From: Ligula intestinalis | Taxonomy: Eukaryota; Platyhelminthes; Cestoda; Diphyllobothriidea; Diphyllobothriidae | Length of the DNA stretch: 64,000 nucleotides | NCBI GenBank assembly: GCA_036362985.1 | Contig: JAYGXS010000003.1 | Location: 67,521,695 to 67,585,694, forward strand | Reading direction: 5' to 3' | Shown here: positions 12,011 through 23,900 of the stretch, one piece after another | Position numbering within the stretch: position 1 is the stretch's first letter | Layout: every line of letters begins with the position of its first letter | Program-made: the position numbers and the translations under genes | The notes under the pieces: model-generated | Database searches by the model: none | What the model saw: only the letters and a program-made list of their open reading frames with translations | What the model was told of the DNA's origin: nothing

Positions 12011-12889
12011 TGTTAAGCCTACATTTGTACATTTGTATTATGTACTATTGTTACGGTGGACCTATTATGCGATTTTGGTTATGAATAGGGAGCTCAAGGG
12101 CGAAAGCCTTCTTCCCCTTAATAAAGTGACTGAAAGTGACTTAAATGGATGTAAATAGCTTAACTAAAATGGGTGGATTTTTACTGCGAGATGACAGTCT
12201 AATAGCATCTGCCATTTTATAGTTAAAGCCGCAGGAGTAGAGGAAATGCATGGCAACTTCCATTGGCCGAATGGATTTCGGAACGTTTTTCAGGATAAAG
12301 TTGAACGTCCTCTTTTGTCTATACTACGACTCACAAATTAACCAGAGTATCTAAGCGTTTGCATACCTGGGAGGAAACTGCAGAAATATTCCCGTCAAAT
12401 AGGGTCCCAAGAATTGAGAGCACTGATCCAAATTTTAACATAAATTCGTTGCAATTTTTAATTGCTTACAAATCAATTTGCTCGGCATCCAGATCTGGCT
12501 GAATGCTGATGTCAGGCTGAAGACTGATATCAGTAATGATGTTTGATTTTCGCAGACTCTGCTCCGGTCTGCAAGTCTGAGGTTTCCTACTAAACGAAAC
12601 TGTCGCCCTCATACTTTTCGAAGCAGCAAGTAGATTAACTACAAAAGCAGTCGGGAATTCAGAATAAACTAACTGTTTATGCTTATATAAGTTGCTGAAA
12701 GCAAGACAGACGGATAACAGAATGTTAGGTAATCAAGCAGAAAGCTAACCAACGAAGGGAATGGAAACAGATTTCTCAAAACGTAATAAATGGTACTTAC
12801 GGATAATTTATATAAGAAAACGAAAGACTATAAGTCATATTTTCTCTTAAATAAATCGATTTATGTAAACTGTAGACTGTATTACGCGA

Positions 12890-13300
12890 TATCCACCACG
12901 GCATTTGACCAGGACGCTCTTGCATTGAGATCGATCTTTTTGCATGGGATGCGGACAAAGTCCACAGGTCAGGATTATCCAGTTGATATCATATTTTTGA
13001 GTTCAATAAAGCCTTCAATAGCGTACCATAATTCTTCTTTTACGGAAGATTTGGGACGTGGGAATTCAAGTTGAAATGCTTAAATATCTCAAGAGTTTCT
13101 TGACTCTAGAGATCATAGAGTCACATTTGGCAACCCTACATCAAATTGGACAAAAGTACAAAGTGATGCCCCACCAGGTTCTGTTATCTGCTCACAGCCT
13201 CTCATTATATGCGTAAAAGACTGTCGTTATGACTCACACAGCAACGCCATCATGTTTGCGGATGACATAAATATACAGGTATTTATTATTTTTAAATGTG
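12890..13300 (+). pseudogene. LINE reverse transcriptase palm fragment, decayed
   Basis: Pieces in shifting frames resemble the RT palm: a KAFDSVPY-like block near 13,000-13,030, then VTFGNPTSNWTKVQS and a PPGSVI block (usual form GVPQGSV). The NAIMFADDI block carries FADD at 13,255-13,266. At least two frame changes separate them. It lies downstream of the fragment at 11.4-12.0 kb but covers an earlier part of RT, so it is a separate insertion. Confidence 0.65.
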
Positions 13301-15482
13301 GTTGCTCACACAGAGAGCAGCAATTATCTCCCTTTTATTTGCTTCTTACCACAGCACAAAGTTTATAATTATAAGGCTTAAATCTAAAGATGGATAAATA
13401 TTTATATCAAAGGACAAATTACTAGTGGATGTAAAATGCTCGAAATACCATAAGATCATTGACTGCTGTCTAACTGGTCTGTCCTAAGGGGCACAAAAGT
13501 GCATATTGTCATTATTTTACAGCCCAGTTACATGTCTGTATTGAAAGTACCTCCTGGGCTGTAGAAATAGAAAAAAATAATTGATTAATTCATTTAGAGG
13601 ATGAGCACGACAGAGACCGGCGCAAATGTAAATTGGAACGTGTGTTAATTGGGAGGAGCAAGAAGATTAAAGCAGATAAAGATAAGTAAATCCGTCCATT
13701 TGAAACGAAAAAATTTCGGCCAAATTTGTAGTCGTTTGTCATTTATCGAAATCGCCTACGGTACTCGTTATAGATAAAACACGTCATTATAAATGTTCGG
13801 GAGCATTTTTCGTAGTCAAAGTTCATAAGACATCGAAAAACAGAAAAAAACATCCTGATCCATCAGATATTTTTCTGTCACAGCACTTTCAAGTATGCGC
13901 GCCGAAACATCGGATATCAGGACGTCAACATTGTCACTGAAATATACCTTCGTCAAACGTAGACAATGTTGCGATTACATTAAGTCGTCAGTTCATACTG
14001 CCTTTCACTCATGAAACAAATAAAAGTTATCGGAATTATGAAGCTAATGCTCATCGAATAGTGTTAAACACAATTCCATTACAGCGGTCTAGGAGAACCC
14101 ATAAAGCACCATTTATTTATATTTCCTTGTCTCATTACCACTTTTGTTCACATTTCACGATACAAGAGATGCTGCGGCAACTTCATAATCTTATTTATGT
14201 ATTGTCCCATACTCATGTTTCCGATGTATTTCCCCGATTCCAAGGCAATGCACTTCATTACAGAATTAGTAAACTTGTTATATATTCTGCATCGACGCAC
14301 CAGCCTAGTCTTCTGTCGGACACTAAGGTTTTTAGCCTGTGTTTCCAATCATTGAAGGTACTAATAGAAAAAGAAGAAGATATTCTGTAGTTGTTTGTTC
14401 CGGGATACTTTGCAAGCTTTGATAGTAAATTTGTTTAAACAACTCCACGGTAGCGAGCGCTCGGTTCGCATTACTTTTTATTGTAACGGGATGTGGCTCC
14501 ACATGTGGAGTCCTGTGCTCTACCTTATTCATAGGTTTATTTTATTACTCCTTCTGGCATTTACCCACATAAACGTACTTTTTGCCACATCAAAAAACTT
14601 ATTGGCTTCTACTCTTGCGAATGTCTTAAGCCCAGTTTATGCATATAATTTGCCACCCCCAATAAAAACATGCAGAACGTTGAGCCATGTCAATCTCATT
14701 ATACTGGAGGACACAGTTTCCGTTTACGCACTTGAAAACATCATACAGTTCTGCGCTAAATCGATGGTAAAAAACGTTTCTATTACCTCACATGCCGGTT
14801 AGTTTCTTGTCGAATTTGATCGTTTTAGTTTCAAGGCAATGTCTTAAAGAGCGGATGAAGCAGCATTTTCATGAAGTTGGTAGTTACCAGTGTATAGAAA
14901 ATTCAGTGCATTCATTTGTACCCTCTTTTATAAGTAAGTTGTTCTTCTCACTAATCAGTAGTCTGCCACAAAGACAAACAAATTCGATTATTTTTCCACG
15001 ATTGGTCATCCGGAAGACTAATGATTTCTGAAGCTGCAAAGCGCCTGGCTACATCCCAAGAACCGATTTCTACGAATTCCCTTAATAAAGCAATTTATGG
15101 TAATCTAAATTGTACCTTACTCCTTCCTAAGAGGTTTCAAGCATTGAAACGGTGCCATTAACCGTTATTTTTGGAATTCCCCATGTTTTCGGTGGGCTCT
15201 TACCATGGCAATCAACGTCAACCGAAATTCTGTAAGTTCTGAAATTTAATGAAAATACTTTCTAAAGAATAAGAGTTGTTTTTGTTCCAGTCACTATAAT
15301 TAATCCAGGTACATTCACAGTGTCGCCTAATGATACATCAAATATCTTGCTCGGCTTCGACATTCATATTTCTATTAAATGGAATGTAATTTGCTAACGC
15401 TACATTAACCGTAGTTGTTAGTTTTTATTCTATAATTTAATGCAAGGCGGGGGGTTGGCAGATTTGAATAATTCGTTCGATT

Positions 15483-15570
15483 AATTTCCCCTCCTGGCGT
15501 GGTTTCGAATCCCATCGAGGCCACCGACTTTTTCAGAATTGACTCGAAAGAATTTGAGTTAAATTGAAGG
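15483..15570 (+). repeat. tRNA-derived SINE remnant
   Basis: A B-box-like GGTTTCGAATCCCAT is followed by GGCCACCGACTTTTTCAGAATTGACTCGAA. The second part recurs in diverged form at 32,447-32,480 after another tRNA-like head, so they look like one family. Confidence 0.5.
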
Positions 15571-16196
15571 CAGTGTCCCCCTACACCACCAGACTGGACT
15601 ACGTAGATCGTTCTATATGTACACGCGCCTCGACTGATGGGCATAAGGGCGCTTGCGCGTAGTCCTGTACTCAGTGTTGATTCTTCGTTGTCAGCGAGGC
15701 AAATTAACTACAGGTTAGTTCTCCAGTGTATCCGGCCGTGGATGGGATTATCGTCTATTCATTTTGCCAAGTAAAATTAATGGCTATTCTAGTTCACATC
15801 CACTTACCCACAGTGATTAGATGTTTGCCGTATCATCTAGCCAACATAACTCGTATTTAAAATAAAACTGGAGGAGCCATTAAGTTGAGTATATTATAAA
15901 ACGTGGGTGAGCTCAGTGGGGTCGAAACACGCGAGAGGCCAATGCTTTAACATAATCAGTGCTCAAACCACGTGACCCTGGTCAAGTATTTTTTAACAGT
16001 CTAGTTAGTTAACTTATTCAAAGTTAACGAAAACAAACTGTGAACCCGGCGATTATCTAGCGCACTATTGCTGGACTGCTTACGATAACCTGCTTTGACA
16101 ATTGGCTGATTACAAAAGAATTGACAGATTCTGTATATTGTTGATTGGGTGGCCAACTTAACCCAAAGATGAAAGGTTTGAGATTCAGTTAACGTC

Positions 16197-16320
16197 TAGT
16201 AGCTCAAGTGGCTAGAGCGCTGGTGGTGTTAAAACGCCGTCGTTTGATTCGCGTTTGCATCTCACAGAGATTGCAGTCTCTTACATCTGAATCAATTCAA
16301 AAACAAATAAGCCAACCAAT
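16197..16320 (+). repeat. tRNA-like SINE remnant
   Basis: An A-box-like TAGCTCAAGTGGCTAGAGC is followed about 35 bp on by GTTTGATTCGCG, resembling a B box. Further on is CATCTGAATCAATTC. The cloverleaf is not complete, so I call it SINE debris and not a tRNA gene. Confidence 0.4.
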
Positions 16321-17765
16321 TAACCAAGTATAATCCACAGAAGGTATCACTAACCTCTTCAGACGAAAAACTTACACAACTCTCGATCTGTGTACTAACT
16401 CGGTTAAAACCTGAACGCTTGACCCGCCAGCGTCTCTGAGATACCTATGACTTTAGTGTTTGCCTATATTCTCCCATGCTTTATCGTATGCACTATCTCG
16501 TTTATATTGTTCCGCCTACTGCAAGTGAACACTTAATTATCAGTTTGAATAATTATTTGATATAATGAATTCAAAGGAGTGGCTTATTGAAGCGCTATTT
16601 TAATAAAATAACATAAGGAAAGTAGAATCTTCCCGATGTGTGAGTGTGTTGTAAAGCGGTATATACATCTGAAAACTTATTTACTTGGCCTGCGTACATC
16701 CTGGTCTTGCTGGTATTCCCAGGGAAAACAAGTATTATCTTCCGGTGGTAGGGAACACAAACTGTTACGACCAATTTATATACAATCCCACCAACTACTC
16801 GAATAGTAGATTTTGGCGATCAAATGACGCCGAGGCAGCAGGCTATGCAATCTCATCCGTGCCCCTATTAGCTAGTAGTAACACCGAGAAGACTTGCGTC
16901 CTAACACAGATCGCTTTATTGTTGCATGAAAAGAATGGCATTTTCAATTGAGAGCACATCTGACTGCTTGCACGATACCCCACAGCAAACCTCATGCTAA
17001 CATAACTGGTCTAATTGACTCGCGTGGTGCATTATGAAACCATTTGGACACCTGCCAGTAGGCGTCCCTCAGTCACACAGACACCGACATAGATGCCTTT
17101 GCATTCGTACAAGTCCCAATAGCGAAGGGATAACGTAACAGAACTTCACTTCCGATAATGGAATTACTGACTAATTAGAATTCAAAGCTGTTAGCATAAG
17201 GGTCGTTTGCTTTGAGTTTTGTTTTTTCATCAATTACTTATTATAACTGAAACTTGATAACAAGAATAATCGGTTTTCGGTTTTTGTGCCGATATTAGCC
17301 GTCAGAAATAATGCTTATCACATTCCTTTTAGAACTTGGCCAACTCATTCAAGCTTGACAGAATCCGACTTCGGAAATTTGCTAACTCGCTTCTTCAGGA
17401 TCTCGCAACGATGGGGGAGGTGATTTAACTTCTTTGGCACAGACTACTTCTCACTGCTAACGAAACTTTCCTGGGAGATAATCCTACCTGTACATATATT
17501 TCGAGGAAATAACATGCTTCAAAAACAAAACCCGTTGGGGGATCCCACTAATTTACCAATAAACCCCATTTTTGATTCACCGTGATTGACCGGGAGCAAA
17601 AACGGCCGTGGCCATAAACTGACAACAGATGCCTACGCGACTGTATACAGTAAGGCGATATAAAAAATGCCGTTGTTGCATAGGGAATCAATACATTTTG
17701 AGAGTTTTGTGCAAAATAATCAAAAATAGCCAGTTGCCGAGCAAGTTCAGCGATTTAAATACAAA

Positions 17766-17983
17766 TCAGAGGTGTGCCTGCCATCCAAAGTACATCCGTG
17801 AGAGATTTTCTGGGTTTGTTGCTGCCCGGAGGAGAAGGTTAATCTGGCCTGCGGTTCTCAGGGTGCTCACGCCCTCGCTGCCGGCGGCTGTGGAGAGGCC
17901 ACCGCTGCCAATGCCACCCACTCGACCCTCCAGCTTGTCTCGTACATTCAAAAGGACGCGCTCGGCCAACTGGTTAGCAGACT
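17766..17983 (-). CDS. ATM: ATM last exon: FATC domain and stop
   Basis: The acceptor is TCATTAAATTTTAG and the stop is TGA at 17,768-17,766. SANQLAERVLLNVRDKLEG is followed by a Gly/Ser-rich insert (RVGGIGSGGLSTAAGSEG), then AGQINLLLRAATNPENLSR and GWQAHL. The FATC helix is clear. The usual second tryptophan near the end (GWxxW in ATM) is a histidine here. Confidence 0.96.
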
Positions 17984-20900
17984 CTAAAATTTAATGAGAT
18001 CGTAAGGAAGTCAGCTAAGAGATGTCGTTGAAAGCTTTCAAGATTGTAATTGTAGAAATGATTTCAAAGAAATTACAGAAGAATGCGATCGAAGACTTTA
18101 TTTTGAGTTTCTAACGGAGGCGTCATTGACGGCACTACAAATCTGTTTAATAAGAAGCGGTTCGTTAAGTGACATTTCGAGGTTCATAAGATCTGAAGAA
18201 TAAAGCGATTTTTTTTCATTCCGTCTCAATTGTATCGCTTTCAGAGTCAATACATTCATGCAGGAACACGCGTTTCGTTTGAGGTCCGATAAGTATATTT
18301 TAAAAAGTTCCCAGCATCGATAATGACTACCGTGTAATTTGCAGAACTTTTGAACAGTACTCGTATTTTCTGCTTATGTGGGGGGTGGGTAACTTAGTTG
18401 ACTCCCTACGACAAACCAATACGAGAGGAATAATACAAGGTTATGATCGTTTGGGTCTCAAAATGTCAACTTAGACCGTTGGCTTATTGTCCGTCACCAA
18501 GTTTTGCACTTTTTTCCAATGGTGTCTATTCCATAAACAGTCAACTTACTTATCAAGCCTCATTGGCAACCAAAGCGTTAATGTTTAATAGATCTTCCGG
18601 TGAAAAGCGTCTCAGCCTACAGTTAAACAGTGCAAACGTTTCTATGTAAAAAGTACACTCCAGTCGCCTGCTGACGATTTGGGGTGCATAACTGGACACC
18701 CAGTCCGGTACAAAAATAAAGCCACGGAAGAGGGGAGAATAAAAAAATCGAGGAAGCCGGTGCTCAATACCGGGACTGCAGTTAGTCATACCTTGAACTC
18801 GAAAAAGATCATCGCTGCCCCAAGTCAGCGTCAGCCCCTAGCCAAGTTCTGCTACACCAAACCTCCCTACGGTGGATCGATCTCCCCTCCTCTACATCTC
18901 TGTTTTTGACGACGGAGCAGCCCCTCCCGACCACGCTGCTCCTATATCCGCTGCTCGCCACCGGGATTGCGGCCAACCCGGCGGGGCTCCTGATCCAACA
19001 AGGGCTACTAGCCAGCCAGCCAGCGGAATTAGAGAAGAATTAGAGGCGTGCGCAACATCGATCAAACTACATTGTGCTATGGTCGAAATACAAGGCCAAT
19101 GTGCCTGAAGATAAATGTGAGCGCAATCGCTGACCACTCGTCCTTTGCCATACCTCTCCATCTTTTCTTGGTATTTCAACTCACCCCAACCAAGATATAC
19201 TTTGATACTACATCCAGGAGAGTAGTCGTAAGGTAAAACTAAAGAGCCGTCGTATTCTTATTCCCAGACAAATGACCGAATTATCCTGACGTGGGCACCG
19301 TTTTAGTTCCCCTTGTTTCAGATTCGTTACAGCGAGGGACGTCCAAGAAGATCGGCCTAGCTCCCATTTCGCTCCTACGGCAAATCATTGGCAAGCCGGG
19401 CACGATGACTGTCCAGTTCACTGTCATTGCGAGTTCTGCACCAGTTGGGCGATCACTCATGGCGCATAGCTCTGTTACTTTCTATCGCCACTTGAGCATC
19501 GACAGGAATGGACTTCAGGCATATATTAGGGATGAAACTGCCTCAGAGCAGAGACAACGTTAGCTAGGGATGCTTGGCAGCCCAAGCTTGAATATTAGTG
19601 CCGTGCACTTAGTACTGGACTGGCGTCTTAATTCGGACCTAAACTTATAGCGTACTGGCGGGTTAGAGGCTGTCGAGAGTTCGTAGTGAATTTCTGTTTA
19701 CTCTCGGGATGGAAATGGTTATTTTTATTATTGTAGCCCTACATATGCGCAACCATATCCGCATAGACATCTAAAATAATTACAAAGTCAACTATACATG
19801 CCAATTTTACATCATATACCAATGACTGCATGCGCCTCTTATAGCTCCAAACGGTAGAGTTTCGTGTGCCTAGTTGGTGAGAATTACAGAATCCCGCTTT
19901 GTGGCACATTACTCTTGAGGGGTTTCATGACCGCACAGCCGCGTACCGGCGTCTGTAGTATTGTCTGAATTATAGGCATGTACGTCTTTCAACAAAAAGC
20001 CAACGCGACTGCAACGCCTACGTCTTCCATCGTCTCGTTAGATTTTAGCTCAAATTAAGTAAAAAAAACCTAGAGGAGGGAGATTGTGTGTAGCATCTCA
20101 GCAGTCGATAACAACACAAGTGCTTGCGCTCGTTTTCCTTTCTTTTGGTAATGATGTCAAAAACACGCACATACGTACCCTTTGACTTTCGTAGTGTGGT
20201 GTGACAGGTACTGGCTATTAGCCGTTGCACGGTCGGTTGGTCTCGAAGGGCAGTTGCCGACTGCCGCTCCGAAGGGTCGTTCGTGCGGACTGTGCCTGAA
20301 GGCGTCACAGGCGGTGCGACAGCAACTGCCTCAGCACGTCTTGCTTCCAGAGCACAAAGTTGAGCCGGACTGAGAGACCACGCGTATAGCGGGTCGTGGA
20401 GGAGTACCTACAACGAGAATGAGCCGGTCGGGAGTTTCTGATTGCAAGTATTTAAGACAGGTAGAATTTTAAAGGATACGCGAAAGTAGCCGGGAGCAGG
20501 ATTCAAGAGTCCTGTTGAAAGTCCAAATAAATAAAAATAATCGGTTATACCGTAAGGAAGTAAGATAATAAAGGGAAGCAAATGTAGATGAAAAATCGTG
20601 CGGTTCTACTTACTGAGACATGAGCGATCATGTGGAATCGGTTGCCTAGACGATCCCTTAGGAAAAAAGAAGTGATCACGGTTGTCATCAGTCCAAACTA
20701 TTAGCCGATGGTCCAAACGTCCGTTGCCGTTTTTTAACGTTATAACAGAGTAGTAAGATAATGGTAAGGCTTTCTTTTGAGGCCGTCTGAAAGTGAATTA
20801 CCCTCCCCCAAAATGCCTTATCGAATTTGTGACTAAAGGGTTGATACATGGTTAATTAACAAGTATTGCGCCGTAAGTGCACAGTAGAAAATAAATTAAA

Positions 20901-23900
20901 GCCGCTTTTAATCGTAGGTGAAAAGGAAGCCTGCAGACCAAAAAAGCTATTAGAGCTATCCTATTGGTTAATAAAATAAACATCTCAGCAAGAAGACTGA
21001 GCAATACCCTCGACCATTAGGCGGCCTCACAAGAAAGCCCTACCAAAATAACTAATTTAACTTGAATCCCACCAATTCTTTCAAACAGCTTAATGTGCAG
21101 ACCTTAAACACACGTCAATTCGCACGTCTGCTTTCATTATAATCCCGTGAGAGTCACCGCATGGCTTCAACCTGATGAGGCTAATGGTGGACATTGTCGA
21201 AATCGACGGTCGAGCTGTCGTATGTTGAGCAGGAATTCGCAATGAAGCAAGAAGCCTGCATTACCACTTCGCTGATCGGATATGGGCCGCAACAGAAACT
21301 ACCTTTATGAAGTTTAGACAGGTTGGAACTTCAGTTTGTTAAAAAAGGTAAGGAAACAACACTGCGGGCGCAGTTGGCCAGGCGTTCACATAAGGAGAAC
21401 ATTAAGAGGTGAAGAAAGTAGACAGATTTCAGTCTCGTACCTCGAGGAGAGTGATGATGACATCTGCACCGGAGGCAAAGGCCAACAGAGCCGATTCGGC
21501 AGCGACGGTGAATCCGGCCTCGGGGCCAAGAGGACCGAGAGCATGCACAAGATCCCGGGTCAGGCGGAAAGGCACCACTTCTGGAGTTGGCAGAAGACGA
21601 CCCTTGTAAAAGTCGGCAAAAAAACCATTATGGTTAGATAACCGTTTTTAGGGGACCAACTGCTGACAGGCTCAAGGATGAGAACGACAAAATTGTTCAC
21701 TGAAGTCAACAAACACATCTAAACCAGACGGTATGGACTCAACTTCACTGTTTTTAAAGGTTGACTAAGACCTAGGCCGACAATAAAAAGGTGTTGGCTG
21801 TGATCGGGAAGGGTGCAATCAGATCATAGTGTATTACCGTGAATTGGTAACTAGAAGGCGGGAGGCGAAGTACAGGTGGCCATTCCTGCCCCGCTAACCT
21901 TTCAGCCATGGGTGAGAGCTTGAACATTCGATAAACTCACCAGGAAAGGAATTACGCTCAGTTTTGTGCATAATTAAGCCAAAATGGAACCCACTGGAGA
22001 AAAATCGATGATCTTGTGATGGAATACGAATGTTAGACGAAAACCGATTAGCGGGATAAAGGAAGTTACGAAGGCCATTTTGGTAGAATCGAAAGCTAGA
22101 TAAACAATCTGATGGCCACCTTGTTTGAGAGGTCAGGTGAAAGAAGAAAGTATAGAAAATCATCCTCACACAGACGGAGCCATGCGCGCTGGAATAAGAG
22201 CCCAATTAGCCTGACTTGTCGGATTTTCACTCGTATCTATCATGAGAGACAATTGCAGCATAAGGGTACTAGGTGGTGGTTCAAGTGAGAATCCGGCACA
22301 TCGGACTAATAAAGCTATTGTTTCAGTGATCCCGTTTCTTTCTCCATGACTGCTTCCCGGGACTTGCCTCTTCGCTCCTATCGGCAAAAACACTTCCGCC
22401 TACAAATTATCAAGCAAAGCAAACGACATTTTGCCAGGCGCATATAGAAGTCGTTGTATCTAAACAGCTGTGCCTAGCAGGGGATAACTTCGGTGGGCAA
22501 AACTAGAGGCGTTCTATATGAAGTAAACACGGGCGAGGGTGTATAGTATGAAGACTGCGCGGACTTAACGTATACGAACCGGTCAGAGATCGCAGAGCAT
22601 GAAATGATGGCCGACAATGGTTTCCTATCCACCTGACTGGAGGCATTCTCACAGTATACGTCGACCGGGATTCCTGTTATGAAGATTGAATCGAGCGCTT
22701 TATGAGCGGAGTGGTTGGAGAGAGGATGATGATGACGAGGTTATCAAAAACTTCCGGGTATAAGGGAGGGAGAAGGTGAGTACGAACCTGGTCGAAAGCG
22801 ATGCCCAGGTCAATGTGCACGACCTCTCCGGTGGGGGGATGCAGCAGCAGATTGTGTGGGTGCCGGTCACCCAGGCCAACCAGAAAACCAAGCATGGAGG
22901 AGACAGCCAGGGAGGTGGTGTACCTCGCTTTTGCAGCGTGCCACTCAGCTGGGCTGGGGAAGTTCTCAAGAAAAAAGTACCCCAGGACCGGCCTGTCGGG
23001 AGAAGAAAAACCACCGAGGGCGTTACGGAAAGCTAAATGCCAACGAGACGGCACCGCATGACCTTGTACATTCTTCCGCCCGTTTATTCAATTCACGGAG
23101 TCAATAGGAAGAAGAATTTCATGAAATATTGCAAGAGGATAATAAATGAATGGTGAATTAATCTGAATTCAAAAATAGCCACGGGCAATTTAACGCTTTC
23201 GGCAAGACAGTAGTCGCCGGTTATGAAGCCCACCTCGGGCCCAGAACAAATTGGGCTTAATAAGCGGCGGGCGCACTAACCGAAGAGTCCTAGTTCGTGA
23301 TTAGCAAACACAGTTTAGGCGCTGCACATTACATACGTACTGTAAAAAGTGTAGAGCTTGGCTATGTACAAGAAAAGAGTGCTGTTTGTCTTATTTTACG
23401 GAATAACAAAAGCAAAAAAATGATTTGCAACACTTTTAAAAAAGTGGTCTAGTGTCAGTTGTTTTTGAGGAAACTTCACTCGCAAGTGCTATTTGATGTC
23501 CTCCTCCAGGCACCAGAAATCGTCGAATTTTGTAGACCGCGTTGCGCACTCAGAGAGATGAGAATCTCACTCTATCCTGTTGGCAAACTAGGCTTTGTAG
23601 CCGGCAACTGGGCTTATTAGCCGGCGGATTTTGCTATGTAAAATTCCGTCCCAAGCTGATTTGGGCTTAATACGCCGCTGGGCCTATTAACCGTGGGCTT
23701 AATAACCGGCGACTACTGTACGGGGCTTGAAGCAGTCGCAACTCATTCAAAAGACCGAGGGAGGCATGTAGAATGAACGACTTGACGTGGCGTTTATCAA
23801 AAAGAACCCAATGCCCAGAAACATGGGTTCTGAGGCGTTATGGCTGAGGCGCTGTCTCGCTAACACGAATACACGGTTTCGAATTTTCCCTTGGTGCCTA

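Larger units (their letters stand above)
13301..17765. other. Intergenic DNA downstream of ATM; no gene seen
   Basis: Nothing here encodes a protein I can recognise. It holds tRNA-like SINE debris at 15,483-15,570, 15,905-15,965 and 16,197-16,320. A possible minus-strand AATAAA at 16,920-16,915 is about 850 nt past the ATM stop codon; I cannot confirm its use. Confidence 0.5.

Noticed and set aside
13890..13930. GCGCCGAAACATCGGATATCAGGACGTC as the second half of a hammerhead
   Set aside because: No CTGATGA box upstream at a usable distance.
14061..15031. Run of plus-strand frames with hydrophobic segments
   Set aside because: No domain or conserved motif, and frames are broken; random AT-rich frames are likely.
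21336..21641. Plus-strand open frames of 66 and 101 codons
   Set aside because: Antisense of ATM exon v, whose minus frame has the diagnostic LPTPEVVPFRLTRD block.
22776..23107. Three overlapping plus-strand open frames of 83-86 codons
   Set aside because: They are antisense shadows of the conserved ATM catalytic exon u.
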